A DNA stretch of 64,000 nt, from assembly GCA_038237805.1 (NCBI GenBank), contig JBBRYI010000002.1, positions 186,001 through 250,000 of the forward strand, in the 5' to 3' direction. The DNA comes from JBBQFI01 sp038237805 (GTDB lineage Bacteria; Verrucomicrobiota; Verrucomicrobiia; Chthoniobacterales; UBA10450). The first letter of the stretch is position 1; each line of letters begins with the position of its first letter. Under the pieces are notes generated by a model. It was given only the letters and a program-made list of their open reading frames with translations, ran no database searches and was not told the origin of the DNA. Of this stretch, positions 29,704 through 38,994 are shown piece after piece. A program made the translations under genes and the position numbers.

Positions 29704-31932
29704 CTATTCGGTGATTTCGTAAACGGTGTTGTCGAGAGCGAGCAGGACGTTCTGGCCGAGCGCCATCCACGGCGCCGCCTCGGGATGTTTTTTGAGAAGA
29801 TCGAAGTAAGCGTCGGAGTTAAACTGAACGCGCTGGCGACTGGCTGTGTTCTGCGCGTTCGAATCGACCCATTGCTTTCCGTTTTGAAAAAAGGCGCGCC
29901 CGTTCACGAACTTTGATTGCTGCGTGTAACGCGTGACACGTTCAGATTCCGCCTTTGCCGTTGGCGCGGTAATGGCGAGTCCGCGCAACGATTCTGCGGC
30001 GCCAGAACCAATGGACTCCGCGGGTTGCTCGGCGAACTTGAAAGTATTCTGACTGCGCGCGTTCGCGACTGCGTCGGCGCCGTCCTTCTTCTCTTTGAAA
30101 CCGGCCCAGGCTTTCGACACGTGATCGCGTGCAGTCGCGTCCGCGCTCATGTCTTGCATCGATCGCTCCGCCATCGGCACACGGCGGCGGTCTTCGTCTT
30201 CAACAATCAGATACGCAGTGTATGGCGTCACGATGCCGTAACGACGCGCCAGCTCCGTAGCCTCGTCGCGCAGCTCGTTCGTCTCCCCGTGAATCCGAAT
30301 TTCATCGAGCAAAAACCCAACGCGTCGCGTCGCCCACAAACGCGCGACGTAATCATTCGATGAATTGCGATCATCGAATTTGACCTTGTAAGTGAATGTC
30401 TGTTCGCGACCGGCTGCGGTGCCGATGAGTTTGGCTTCAACTTCGCCGGAACCGCTGTAGCGCCCGGTCAAAACAAGTTGGTCGCCTTTGAACAAGTCGG
30501 GCAACTCCGCCGGATACATTTTGCTGACGTGTACGCCGCCACTGATTTCCAATCGCACATTCGTTAGGGCCGGCTCTTTGATGCGCGTGTAAAAGTTCGA
30601 CACTTTTACTTCGAGATCTTCGTTCGCCAGCACGTACTGACTGAAAGCGCGTGTGCCTTCGGCGATTTGATCGAGCAACTGCGTATTTACATCCGATCCA
30701 ATGCCGAAGGAAAAGATGCGCACATTGCCGGACTTCTTGACCGCGGTCACGATCTCATCGGGATTGCGCGTGCCCACCGTTGGCAATCCGTCGGTAAGGA
30801 AAATGACGACGAACGGCCGTTCGCTTTTCTCCGCGCGCATTTTCAACGCCGCCTGCAGGGCATCGGAGATTGCGGTGCCACCGATCGGTTTCAGGTCGCT
30901 GACGAAATCAGAAGCGCGCTTCCGATTGGCGGCGTCAGCGTCGACCAGTTTGCCAAAAAGCGGTTCGGCTTCGGTCGAGAAACGCACGATGTCGAAATGA
31001 TCTTCCGCGTTTAGATTTTCCACGCAGAAGGCGAGCGCTTTCTTCGCCTGCTCCAGTTTTGCGCCGGCCATCGAACCGGAGGTATCGACGACGAATACGA
31101 CGTCTTTCGGCGCGGTCTTCGATTCTTTCGCAACAGTCGGTGCGGCGAGGAGGAGAAAATAGCCGTCTTCACTCTCGGGCTTGTGCGTGATGACGCTCAA
31201 GCCGACATCGCGCGCTTCCGTGCTAAAAACGAGTTGAAAATCCGTGTCCGGCTTTTCCTCTTTCGCTTCGTAGCCAATAACCGCGCGGTTTGCGCCATCG
31301 CGTTTGATTTCAACTTTATGACTCGGCGAATAAATCGATGCGAGCGGTTGCGCCGTTTTGATTTCCACCTTCACGCTCAAATCCTTGATCGGTCGCGCGG
31401 AAAACTTTTCCGTGCTCAGCGGGTATAAATAAGTGACCGCGCCGGTATCGGAGCGCAGAAGCTCGGTGTAGGAAATTTTGATCGGTTTGCGGCTGTGCGG
31501 CTCAATCGGAAAAATGCGAACCTTGAACATGTCGCGCCCTGCATATTCAAGGAGCGCGGGATCGCGCATCGTGCGCACGATGTCTTCGTAGATGCGGCGC
31601 GCCTTATCCGCGGGAAGCAATTCGGCGTCCATCATCTTGCCGCCGATCTCTATGCTGAACTTATCTATGTGTGCGCCTTTCGGAACCGGAAACATGTAAA
31701 TGCCTTCAAGCCGGGCATCGTTCGGGTTGTAAAACTCCTGGTCGATGGAAGTGAGAGCGATCTGGCCGTCGATCTTTACGTCCACGTGGTGGCTGCTCAC
31801 TTCGAGCGGTGCGAAGGGATAATGGCCGGGCGGAATGAGGAACGGACGCTCGACCACGATAAAGCCGTCGCCGCGCGCCTGAGAAAAAACCCCAAGCAAA
31901 CAACCGGCCAGAACAAGGAACGATCTTTTCAT
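29704..31932 (-). CDS. Secreted VIT plus vWA domain protein
   Basis: 742 aa with a signal peptide (MKRSFLVLAGCLLGVFSQ). The VIT domain spans about 40-170: V-D-V-K-I-D-G-Q-I-A-L-T, Y-M-F-P-V-P-K-G-A, A-R-R-I-Y-E-D-I-V and V-R-I-F-P-I-E-P-H-S. The vWA domain follows (about 280-460) with V-V-D-T-S-G-S-M-A-G for the metal site and G-T-A-I-S-D-A-L. This order resembles inter-alpha-trypsin inhibitor heavy chains and the bacterial marine sortase-target group; no sorting motif is seen here. The C-terminal part is basic and Ala/Ser-rich. The ECF sigma gene is divergent, with 84 bp between the starts, which suggests shared control. Confidence 0.9.
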   Translation of the reverse strand: MKRSFLVLAGCLLGVFSQARGDGFIVVERPFLIPPGHYPFAPLEVSSHHVDVKIDGQIALTSIDQEFYNPNDARLEGIYMFPVPKGAHIDKFSIEIGGKMMDAELLPADKARRIYEDIVRTMRDPALLEYAGRDMFKVRIFPIEPHSRKPIKISYTELLRSDTGAVTYLYPLSTEKFSARPIKDLSVKVEIKTAQPLASIYSPSHKVEIKRDGANRAVIGYEAKEEKPDTDFQLVFSTEARDVGLSVITHKPESEDGYFLLLAAPTVAKESKTAPKDVVFVVDTSGSMAGAKLEQAKKALAFCVENLNAEDHFDIVRFSTEAEPLFGKLVDADAANRKRASDFVSDLKPIGGTAISDALQAALKMRAEKSERPFVVIFLTDGLPTVGTRNPDEIVTAVKKSGNVRIFSFGIGSDVNTQLLDQIAEGTRAFSQYVLANEDLEVKVSNFYTRIKEPALTNVRLEISGGVHVSKMYPAELPDLFKGDQLVLTGRYSGSGEVEAKLIGTAAGREQTFTYKVKFDDRNSSNDYVARLWATRRVGFLLDEIRIHGETNELRDEATELARRYGIVTPYTAYLIVEDEDRRRVPMAERSMQDMSADATARDHVSKAWAGFKEKKDGADAVANARSQNTFKFAEQPAESIGSGAAESLRGLAITAPTAKAESERVTRYTQQSKFVNGRAFFQNGKQWVDSNAQNTASRQRVQFNSDAYFDLLKKHPEAAPWMALGQNVLLALDNTVYEITE

Positions 31933-32016
31933 AAAGCATTAGTCGGAATCGCCGAAAAAATGCTCCCGCATCTTTCCCGAACCCAATTCTGGCTGAACAC
32001 TTCAGATGTGGGTAAG

Positions 32017-32655
32017 ATGTTGCGAACTGTGGCGGAAATTGCTGATCAGCGTACCGACGTCGAATTAATCGAAGGATGTCGCGGCGGCCGAAGCGAATCG
32101 TGGGACGCGTTATTCGACAAATACTATCCAGTCGCCGCGCGCTTCGTATTCCAACTCTCCGCGGATTTCAGCCACGAAGATACGGAAGAGATTTGCCAGG
32201 AAACCTTCCTCGCCGTCGTGCGGAATCTTCGCTCGTTTCAAGCCAGGAGTTCTTTTCAAACCTGGCTGCTGCGTATCGCTGCGAACAAGGCGATGGATTA
32301 TCGGCAGAAAACGCAGGCGGTAAAACGAGGCGGAAGCGCAATCCATGTTTCTCTGGATGGCGCACGCAACAGCGACGACCCGCCGATCGATCCGCCTTCC
32401 TCACGTCCTGGGCCGGATGCCTTGCTGCTGAACACGGAAACCTGTCAACTCGTTAGGCGAAGTCTCGATCGACTCGGCGAAGCGTGTCGCGAGATTATCG
32501 AACTGCGCTACTACGGCGATCTGAGCTACGACGAAATCGCCGCCGAGTTACGACTGAAGCCAAAAACCGTCAGTTCGCGCTTGAGCAAGTGTCTCGACCA
32601 GCTCGGCGCCATCGCCAAACAAATTTTTCCGCCGGAACATTTATTTGCCGTCTAA
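32017..32655 (+). CDS. ECF-type RNA polymerase sigma factor
   Basis: 212 aa from ATG 32017; the longer frame upstream crosses the divergent VIT/vWA start and is not used. Region 2: W-D-A-L-F-D-K-Y-Y-P-V-A-A-R-F-V-F-Q-L, E-D-T-E-E-I-C-Q-E-T-F-L-A-V and F-Q-T-W-L-L-R-I-A-A-N-K. Region 4: L-G-E-A-C-R-E-I-I-E-L-R-Y-Y-G-D-L-S-Y and I-A-A-E-L-R-L-K-P-K-T-V-S-S-R-L-S. It lacks region 3, as ECF factors do. A gene encoding a single-pass membrane protein follows 11 nt downstream and is a likely anti-sigma partner. Divergence from the vWA genes suggests they could be targets. Confidence 0.9.
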   Translation: MLRTVAEIADQRTDVELIEGCRGGRSESWDALFDKYYPVAARFVFQLSADFSHEDTEEICQETFLAVVRNLRSFQARSSFQTWLLRIAANKAMDYRQKTQAVKRGGSAIHVSLDGARNSDDPPIDPPSSRPGPDALLLNTETCQLVRRSLDRLGEACREIIELRYYGDLSYDEIAAELRLKPKTVSSRLSKCLDQLGAIAKQIFPPEHLFAV

Positions 32656-32666
32656 TTAATAAGGTC

Positions 32667-33632
32667 ATGCCGAGGGAATCTAAAAAAACGATCGAGGAAC
32701 TATTACAGGCTTCCGCGAAAGCGCGGCGTGCGGAGTTTGGTGCCGATCCGAAAATGCCGAACCCGATGCGGACGCGATTGCACGACGAGATTGCGCACGC
32801 GACGCGGGAAGAGGAGCCGAAACCGCGACGCAGCTGGAATTGGTTCGCGATATCATGGCCGATCGGAACAGTCGCGGCCGCGGTTCTTGTGGTGGCATTT
32901 GTGATGTCGCGTTCTCATGAATTTCAACCTCAAAAGCAGAGCCACGAATTGGCCGCGAAGCATCCGGCGCGGGATGAAGCATTGCCCTCAAGCGCGCCGC
33001 AAGCGGCAGCGACAAAGCTGGACGAAGAGAAATCGAAAGCTTTGGGGAAATTTGCCGACGTCGCCAATGCGTCAAAACAGGAGATGCCGGCCGCGGCGGC
33101 GAAACCGGAAAGCCCTGTCTCTTCCTCCACTTTCTTCACCCAGAACCAGAAAGCGCAGACCAACCTCAATCAGCAGTTTTCACAAAGCCTGCACGCCGGG
33201 GCGAGAGCTTCAAAAATGAAACAGCCAATCAATGTTTTAACGACGTTTCAGATTCAGCAAACGGGCGATCAAATTCGCGTCGTCGATGCAGATGGTTCGA
33301 CCTACACAGGCAAAATCGAACCAGCCACCCAAGATTCCATGCGTCGAGCGTTCAGGGAAAAGGAAGCAGACTTTGCATTGCGATCCGAGCGCAGCCAGCA
33401 GGAGCAACAGGACAACAGCAACCAATTCGCTTTTCGCGCCAGTGGTTATAACAGCACTCTAAAGAAACCGATTGTTTTTGAAGGCAACTACGTCGCGACA
33501 CCGTCGCAGTCGAAAGCGCCTAACGAATCCGGCGCCGCAAATCAACAACAGTCATCCGCCCACATCGTCGGGACGGCAAAAGTGAACGGCGAATCGCCGA
33601 TCGAAGTCGATGCGGTCGCCGTTCCGCAGTAA
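32667..33632 (+). CDS. Membrane protein downstream of the sigma factor, possible anti-sigma
   Basis: 321 aa from ATG 32667 with AAGG four bases before. Residues 1-60 are charged and helical (I-E-E-L-L-Q-A-S-A-K-A-R-R, T-R-L-H-D-E-I-A), then one membrane helix near 70-88 (W-P-I-G-T-V-A-A-A-V-L-V-V-A-F-V-M). The rest, periplasmic, is Ala/Gln/Ser-rich with F-Q-I-Q-Q-T-G-D-Q-I-R-V-V-D-A-D-G-S-T-Y-T and a V-F-E-G-N-Y-V module. Topology and the 11-nt spacing after the ECF gene fit an anti-sigma/sensor protein, although no ZAS zinc motif is visible. The assignment rests on context. Confidence 0.6.
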   Translation: MPRESKKTIEELLQASAKARRAEFGADPKMPNPMRTRLHDEIAHATREEEPKPRRSWNWFAISWPIGTVAAAVLVVAFVMSRSHEFQPQKQSHELAAKHPARDEALPSSAPQAAATKLDEEKSKALGKFADVANASKQEMPAAAAKPESPVSSSTFFTQNQKAQTNLNQQFSQSLHAGARASKMKQPINVLTTFQIQQTGDQIRVVDADGSTYTGKIEPATQDSMRRAFREKEADFALRSERSQQEQQDNSNQFAFRASGYNSTLKKPIVFEGNYVATPSQSKAPNESGAANQQQSSAHIVGTAKVNGESPIEVDAVAVPQ

Positions 33633-33633
33633 G

Positions 33634-34743
33634 TCAGCTTGCGGCAGAGCTGAAACGCAATGCCTGCCGTAAACGTGCAGGCAAATCGGGAAGACTTCGG
33701 CGCTCGATCAAGAAGGTAATGATTCCGGCGAGTTCTTTATAGATGTAGTTTTTGTTCACCGCGCCCTGCAGATATTGTTCGCCGCTGCTGCCGCCGGTGC
33801 CGACACGCGTCCCGATCATTCGCCGCACCATTTGCAAGTGACGGTAACGAAAGTTGGCGACTTGTTCGTCGATCTCAATCAAGGCGTTGAGCAAAGCGAA
33901 AGGAAGGCGGAAAAGCGGCTCGTCGCGATAGAGCATGATGAAAAGCGCCGCGCGCAAAGCCCCCGGTGAAAAATCGCCCGCGCCGGTTTTGAAAAACATG
34001 TCGTCAAATTTCCCCAGCAGATCGGGTTTGTCGTCGCGGGCGGAGAGACCTTCTCCGTAGAGCTGACGGTAGCGCCGCCAAAATTTTGGCTGAGTTGCAT
34101 CGCCGGCCTCGCCTTTGTCGTTGCTCCATCCCTGCCAAAACGAATCGTCAAAAAATGGCATCCGTGCCAGCCATTGCTCGACCAGTTTCAGCAACGACGG
34201 CAACTTCTCAGCGTCGCTGATGTCTTTGTAGTCCTGTTCGTTAAAGCCACCGACATCGGTGTGTTTGTAATAATCGGGACGAAACCGATTCTCCATCCGC
34301 AATCCCAGAGTCGATTCGATTTGGCGAAATTGTTTGCTTTGAAAACCGGATGCGCCCTCAAGGCGCGAACGAAAATCGAGAAAATCCAAAGGCGTCATCG
34401 TCTCGAGCACGTCGACCTGTTGATTGAGTAACTTCCAAATCTCGACGACTCGCCTGAGTCGATGCACCACGACATTCATGTCGGGTCCGTCGTCATCCGC
34501 GGACGGTTTGCGCAATACTTCGGAGCAGGCCTCGAGCTCGTGCAGGATTTGCTTGAACCAAAGTTCGTAGGTTTGGTGCACGATGATAAAGAGCATCTCA
34601 TCGTGCGCGTGGACTTTTCCGTCCTTCAGGCTGAGCGGCTTTTGCAGCGCGAGAAGTTCGTCAACGCCGAGATAAGTCCCGTAGTATTGATTGAACGGAC
34701 ACTCCATCCCGGAATTGTCTCGCACCTCTGCCGGTGGAGTCAA
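33634..34743 (-). CDS. kynA: Tryptophan 2,3-dioxygenase
   Basis: 369 aa. It opens the indole ring of L-tryptophan to N-formylkynurenine using heme and oxygen, the first step of the kynurenine pathway. Family landmarks: Y-Y-G-T-Y-L-G-V-D-E-L-L, D-E-M-L-F-I-I-V-H-Q-T-Y-E-L-W-F-K near residues 48-64 and the late F-R-Y-R-H-L-Q-M-V-R-R-M-I-G and G-T-G-G-S-S-G loop that contacts substrate. The middle (about 165-265) is longer than in many bacterial homologues. No other kynurenine genes are adjacent. The downstream end lies two bases from the convergent stop at 33632. Confidence 0.93.
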   Translation of the reverse strand: MTPPAEVRDNSGMECPFNQYYGTYLGVDELLALQKPLSLKDGKVHAHDEMLFIIVHQTYELWFKQILHELEACSEVLRKPSADDDGPDMNVVVHRLRRVVEIWKLLNQQVDVLETMTPLDFLDFRSRLEGASGFQSKQFRQIESTLGLRMENRFRPDYYKHTDVGGFNEQDYKDISDAEKLPSLLKLVEQWLARMPFFDDSFWQGWSNDKGEAGDATQPKFWRRYRQLYGEGLSARDDKPDLLGKFDDMFFKTGAGDFSPGALRAALFIMLYRDEPLFRLPFALLNALIEIDEQVANFRYRHLQMVRRMIGTRVGTGGSSGEQYLQGAVNKNYIYKELAGIITFLIERRSLPDLPARLRQALRFSSAAS

Positions 34744-35060
34744 TCGGCGGATTAGTCGAACCGACAGCGAAATCCGTTGCGCATTCTACTCGTTAGGCTA
34801 AATGACGCGTCGAAGTGCTCCGCCCCTCGCGCGGCGCGCTTCAATCGCGCGCCGTACCTCATTCTTGCGCCACGGCTCGGTTGAATCGCCGCGCCCTTCG
34901 TTCCCGACGTGTGGCCGTTGTGGATGCGTGTTTTACTTGCCTCGTCAAAATCTGCCACTGACTTTTTCATTTCGAAATTTTGCAGCCAAAATGTAACGGG
35001 CAGGTGAAGGCCACGTCACATTTTTGTGAAATCAGCAGGAAGCAGTCGCCGTGCTCGGGA
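34744..35060. other. Intergenic region without a supported gene
   Basis: 317 bp between kynA and the P450 gene. It holds one TCGTTAGGC word at 34790 and an inverted repeat GGCGCGC-ttcaatc-GCGCGCC at 34833-34853. A minus-strand frame of 72 codons (34752-34970) has no family character and is not called. Confidence 0.6.
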
Positions 35061-36497
35061 CTATTTCATTTCCACCATCTCGTGAATGTTCCCCCGCACA
35101 TCGCTGCGCGTGAAATTTCGATCCTGTCCGAAGATCCCGACTGGAATGTCGTAGCGCGGACTCATCGTCACGCGCACGACACGTTCGACTTTTGCACCGC
35201 GAACGACCTGGAGCCGGAATCGTTGCAGGATCATCGAGATCGAAATTTTCATCGCCTGCATGGCGAAGCTCGCGCCGATGCATGCGCGCGGCCCGGCGCT
35301 GAACGGCATGTATTCATAAGGGGACGGGTCGATCGTTAACCAGCGATCCGGCAAAAACTTTTCCGGCTCGGGATAAAGATCGGGCTGATGATGTGTGAGA
35401 AAGTGACTGCAAATAACGCGCGAATTTTTTGGGACTTTGTAGCCGCCCATTTCTACATCCGCGGTGGCGGAACGAATCGTGTACGGAACGGGTGCGAGAA
35501 TGCGCATGCTCTCTTTTATTACGCGCTCCAGCAACGGGAGCTGCGGCAGCTGATCGTACCGCGGCGGCGAGCCAGCCAAAACGCCATCCAGTTCATCCAT
35601 CAGGTCACGCGAAATCTGTGGGTGTTGCGCGAGCAGAAAAAGCGTCCAGGTCAACGTGCTGGCGGTCGTTTCGTAGCTCGCGCCGAAAAGAATTGCGGCC
35701 TGGCCGACGAGTTCCATGTCGGTCATGCCGTGGTTTTCGTCATCGCGCGCTTGCACGAGAATGGAGAGGACATCGGTCCGCCCTTCGGGATTTTTCCGGC
35801 GCTGATCGATCATGGCGAGGATGACTTTTTCCAATCTCTCTGCGTGTCGAAGTAAACTGTAATAAGCCGTTCCCGGCAGATCGAATGGGAAAAGCCAGAC
35901 CGAGGCGGCAAAATTCCGCCGTAACCATTCTTCGACCATGCTGCCAACCTTCAATGACTCGCGCGGATCGGGACTGAATAAAACAGTGCTCGCGAGACGA
36001 AGCGCGACGTTTCGCATTTCGCGATAAAGGTTGCGAACAGTGCCAGCGCGCCAATCGTTCAGCAGCGTCTCCGCAGTCTTGATCATCAGATCGTGGTAGC
36101 CCTCGACCGCTTTTTTGTGAAATGGCGGCATGACAAGTTTGCGTTGCTGTTTGTGCTGCGCGCCTTGCATGCGTGTGAGGCCGAAACGCAGCCGGCGTTG
36201 TGCGGAATTATCCGGACCGCGCAAGGTTTGTCCTGTGGTGCGGAAAAGTTCGGGATCGCCCAGGACTTGTCGATTGTATGCGGGACCGACACTAAGAACG
36301 TTGAGTCGGCGATTTTCCTCATGAGGTAAAACGGGGCCGAGAATTGTCAGGTCGCCATTCCGGCGGCGGGCATCACGCATGCAAGCAATCGGATCACGAA
36401 AAAATCCAATGTAATAGGGAACGGCCTCCGCCCCGCGGAGTAACCGCGGCGGTGCTGCAATGTCCGGAATCTTTTCCGCCGCTGGAAGAACCTGCAT
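35061..36497 (-). CDS. Cytochrome P450
   Basis: 478 aa, soluble (no N-terminal anchor). Heme loop F-S-A-G-P-R-A-C-I-G at 399-408 with the ligand C406; E-x-x-R pair E329-R332 (K-E-S-M-R); I-helix G-A-S-Y-E-T-T-A-S at 272-280 with the acid-threonine pair; PERF-like region F-L-P-D-R-W at 381-386. It therefore has all the elements of an active monooxygenase. The substrate cannot be deduced. The bPH2 gene ends 15 nt upstream on the same strand, so they probably share a transcript. No ferredoxin or reductase gene is next to it. Confidence 0.93.
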   Translation of the reverse strand: MQVLPAAEKIPDIAAPPRLLRGAEAVPYYIGFFRDPIACMRDARRRNGDLTILGPVLPHEENRRLNVLSVGPAYNRQVLGDPELFRTTGQTLRGPDNSAQRRLRFGLTRMQGAQHKQQRKLVMPPFHKKAVEGYHDLMIKTAETLLNDWRAGTVRNLYREMRNVALRLASTVLFSPDPRESLKVGSMVEEWLRRNFAASVWLFPFDLPGTAYYSLLRHAERLEKVILAMIDQRRKNPEGRTDVLSILVQARDDENHGMTDMELVGQAAILFGASYETTASTLTWTLFLLAQHPQISRDLMDELDGVLAGSPPRYDQLPQLPLLERVIKESMRILAPVPYTIRSATADVEMGGYKVPKNSRVICSHFLTHHQPDLYPEPEKFLPDRWLTIDPSPYEYMPFSAGPRACIGASFAMQAMKISISMILQRFRLQVVRGAKVERVVRVTMSPRYDIPVGIFGQDRNFTRSDVRGNIHEMVEMK

Positions 36498-36512
36498 AGA
36501 GACGCGAGCTGG

Positions 36513-36932
36513 TTATTCGACGTCGATTTCGCGCACGCCTTTTTGCATCCGTACCGCTTCGACTTGATTCCGCATTTTGTCGGCGAAACCGACAGTTGAA
36601 GGAATTGCTTCGACCAGGATAAACGGCGACGAAGCATCCGATGTGTTGACCGCGATATTTTCCATGTGAAACATGCGGTAAAGAAAAGGCTGACGCGTCG
36701 CGATGTCCTTGACGCGGTAGAGTTCGAGCGTGTCGGTGACTTTGTTGAAAACGCCTTCAGTCATTTTCAGGCGCTCCGTCGTGAGCTCGTAGATTTTATT
36801 TTTCGTCTGGAGATAGCGTGCGAGCGCGATGAAGATCGGCACAATGAGCCAGCAAAAGAGGCCGCACAGAATGTACAAGCCCAGGTTCTTCCATTGTGAC
36901 GACGTTCCGCGCCAGACAGTTTCTTCGGGCAT
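36513..36932 (-). CDS. Bacterial PH (bPH2) domain membrane protein
   Basis: 139 aa from the ATG at 36932. One or two membrane helices at about 16-38 (L-G-L-Y-I-L-C-G-L-F-C-W-L-I-V-P-I-F-I-A) precede a bPH2/DUF304 domain: Y-E-L-T-T-E-R-L-K-M-T-E-G-V-F-N-K-V, then T-L-E-L-Y-R-V-K-D-I and S-P-F-I-L-V-E-A-I-P. Such proteins are membrane-associated and of unknown function. The start is chosen over an upstream Met because the W-R-G-T-S-S-Q-W opening of the family follows it. It is first in an operon with the P450 gene and divergent from the nucleotidyltransferase at 36990. Confidence 0.8.
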   Translation of the reverse strand: MPEETVWRGTSSQWKNLGLYILCGLFCWLIVPIFIALARYLQTKNKIYELTTERLKMTEGVFNKVTDTLELYRVKDIATRQPFLYRMFHMENIAVNTSDASSPFILVEAIPSTVGFADKMRNQVEAVRMQKGVREIDVE

Positions 36933-36989
36933 GCGAAACGTTTTAGCAGACGAGGCCGCGAGCACAAGAACTGTAGGTCGCTACCACGG

Positions 36990-37943
36990 ATGATCACTCA
37001 GGCTTTCGTGCTCAGCGCCGGACTTGGAACGCGCTTGCGGCCTCTAACTGACGATTTGCCAAAGCCGCTCGTGCCAATTTTTCAAAAGCCGCTCATCACT
37101 TTCGCTTTCGATCACTTAATCGATGCTGGGATCACGAATTTTTTCGTCAACACGCACCATTTGCCAGCGCGGTTTGCGGAAAACTTTTCTGAGAATACGT
37201 ATCGCGGTGTCCCGATCGATTTTCGGCACGAGCCGCTCCTGCTCGAAACCGCCGGCGGAATCGCGAACATCGCCGATTCGTTAGGCAATGAGCCATTTAT
37301 CGTCTACAACGGCGATATCCTCACGGATCTACCGTTGCGGCCGCTACTCGATGAACATTCTCGTGCAAAAAATATTGTGACCCTGGCGTTGCGGTCGAGC
37401 GGCGGGCCGCAGGATATCGTACTGGATTCAATTTCCGGTTGCATTACTGACATTCGAAACCAACTTGGGACCGGTTTGCCTAACGAGTTCGTTTTTACCG
37501 GCGTGTACGTCGTCAATCCGGAATTTCTGAATTGGCTGGAAAAAGGCGTCAAACGTTCGGTCATTCCCGTTTTTCTCGAACTCATTCGGCGCGGCGAACG
37601 ACTCGGCGGGATTGTCATTGACGACGCGCATTGGTGGGATGTCGGAACGCGTGCGGCTTATTTGCAATTGCATCGCGATTTGCCGTCGCTGAATTTTCCG
37701 CGGTATCCGGTTGGCGATTCCGCATGGCGGGCGCCTGTTCACAAAACCGCAATGACCGAAGAGGGCGTACAGCTGCGCGGATGTTCAGTGGCAGGCGCAA
37801 ACACGCGCGTCGGCGCGGGAGCAATTCTTGAGGACACGATCCTTTGGCCCGGTGCACAAATTGCTTCCCGAAGTCATCTTCAGAACTGTATTGTCCGCTC
37901 CCATCGCAAAGCGCACGGCGCCCTCCATGACCTTGATATCTAG
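36990..37943 (+). CDS. murU: Sugar-phosphate nucleotidyltransferase, MurU-like
   Basis: 317 aa. It opens with the nucleotidyl-transfer signature L-S-A-G-L-G-T-R-L-R-P-L-T and P-K-P-L-V-P-I, then V-N-T-H-H-L, G-G-I-A-N-I, N-G-D-I-L-T-D (metal site), and W-W-D-V-G-T. A short left-handed helix-like tail follows (G-V-Q-L-R-G-C, A-N-T-R-V-G-A-G-A). It is about 90 residues longer than Pseudomonas MurU but has the same core. The AmgK-type kinase gene overlaps its end by 17 bases, which is the pairing of the MurNAc recycling pathway (MurNAc to MurNAc-1-P to UDP-MurNAc). A mannose-1-phosphate or glucose-1-phosphate enzyme is the alternative. Confidence 0.75.
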   Translation: MITQAFVLSAGLGTRLRPLTDDLPKPLVPIFQKPLITFAFDHLIDAGITNFFVNTHHLPARFAENFSENTYRGVPIDFRHEPLLLETAGGIANIADSLGNEPFIVYNGDILTDLPLRPLLDEHSRAKNIVTLALRSSGGPQDIVLDSISGCITDIRNQLGTGLPNEFVFTGVYVVNPEFLNWLEKGVKRSVIPVFLELIRRGERLGGIVIDDAHWWDVGTRAAYLQLHRDLPSLNFPRYPVGDSAWRAPVHKTAMTEEGVQLRGCSVAGANTRVGAGAILEDTILWPGAQIASRSHLQNCIVRSHRKAHGALHDLDI

Positions 37944-38934
37944 TTCGGATTTGTTGCTCCATCAGACGCGCATCCGCTTCCCGGCGTTCAGCGATGCAAA
38001 GGTCAACATCGCGCCGATCGAAAAAGGCGGATCGGATCGCAGATTTTATCGGGTGCGATTCTCGCCGGAGCAAACCATCATTCTCGTCAAATATAATCTG
38101 GAGCGGGAAGAGAACCGGCTCTACGTGCAGATCGCGGAGTTCTTAGCAGAACATCAAATTCGCGCGCCGAAAGTTTACTTTCACGATCCGGAGGAGGGTT
38201 TGATCTGGATCGAAGATCTGGGCGAGATCGATCTGTGGAATCACCGCGAGGAAAGCTGGCTTGTGCGCCGATCGCTCTATGAATCCGCGCTTGATCAAGC
38301 GGCCAAATTGCATCGCTTGCCGCCGGCTAGCGCAGAGCGCATTCGCCCGCATCTGGCCGCGGAATTCAACGCCGCGCTTTATCAGTGGGAGCAAAATTAT
38401 TTTTTTGAAAATTGTCTCGGCCGCTATTTCGGTTTGTCAGGACAACAGATCGCCGAACTGGCAGACTTGCCTGCGCTAAATGAAATCGCGCGGATGCTTG
38501 GCGATCTGCCGCGCGTTTTAGTGCATCGCGATTTCCAATCGCAGAATATCATCATTCGCAACGGCCAGGCGCATTTGATTGATTTCCAAGGAATGCGGCC
38601 GGGCCTGGCGGAATATGATCTGGCATCCTTACTCTACGACCCGTATGTCGCTTTTTCCGCTGACGAACGGGCGCAGCTGCTTGAATATTACTGGACTGCG
38701 CGCGGCGACAAAGGCTCCAGTGCGCCGGTAATTTTCGAGCGCTGTGCCATGCAGCGTTTAATGCAGGCACTCGGGGCGTACGGCTTTCTTGGTTTGGTTA
38801 AAGGCTCCAAGTCGTTTCTTCGTCACATTGCACCGGCGATTGAATCGTTGCATTCGCTGATCGAGAACAAGTCGGGTTTGAAGAAACTCGAGCGGGTGCT
38901 CGTTTCCCTATCGGTAAACAGTCAGACTCGTTAG
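37927..38934 (+). CDS. amgK: Phosphotransferase of the AmgK (anomeric amino-sugar kinase) type
   Basis: 335 aa from ATG 37927, overlapping the upstream gene by 17 bases. Aminoglycoside-phosphotransferase fold: G-G-S-D-R-R-F-Y-R-V (ATP loop), L-V-K-Y-N, W-I-E-D-L-G, V-L-V-H-R-D-F-Q-S-Q-N-I-I-I with the catalytic Asp, and L-I-D-F-Q-G-M-R-P-G for magnesium. AmgK phosphorylates MurNAc/GlcNAc at C1; the tight coupling with a nucleotidyltransferase supports that reading. The stop codon lies within TCGTTAGG. Substrate is inferred from context only. Confidence 0.78.
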   Translation: MTLISSSDLLLHQTRIRFPAFSDAKVNIAPIEKGGSDRRFYRVRFSPEQTIILVKYNLEREENRLYVQIAEFLAEHQIRAPKVYFHDPEEGLIWIEDLGEIDLWNHREESWLVRRSLYESALDQAAKLHRLPPASAERIRPHLAAEFNAALYQWEQNYFFENCLGRYFGLSGQQIAELADLPALNEIARMLGDLPRVLVHRDFQSQNIIIRNGQAHLIDFQGMRPGLAEYDLASLLYDPYVAFSADERAQLLEYYWTARGDKGSSAPVIFERCAMQRLMQALGAYGFLGLVKGSKSFLRHIAPAIESLHSLIENKSGLKKLERVLVSLSVNSQTR

Positions 38935-38994
38935 GTTTATGTTCAGATGAACTCTGTTCTTGTTCCCCTCGCAAAATGATGTTCGGATAATCAG

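Noticed and set aside
31495..32016. Long upstream extension of the sigma factor frame
   Set aside because: It lies antisense to the VIT/vWA gene, reads as noise, and the sigma domain starts after 32017.
34752..34970. 72-codon minus-strand frame between kynA and P450
   Set aside because: Arg/Gly-rich, no ribosome-binding site, no hydrophobic core; more likely a chance frame in GC-rich DNA.
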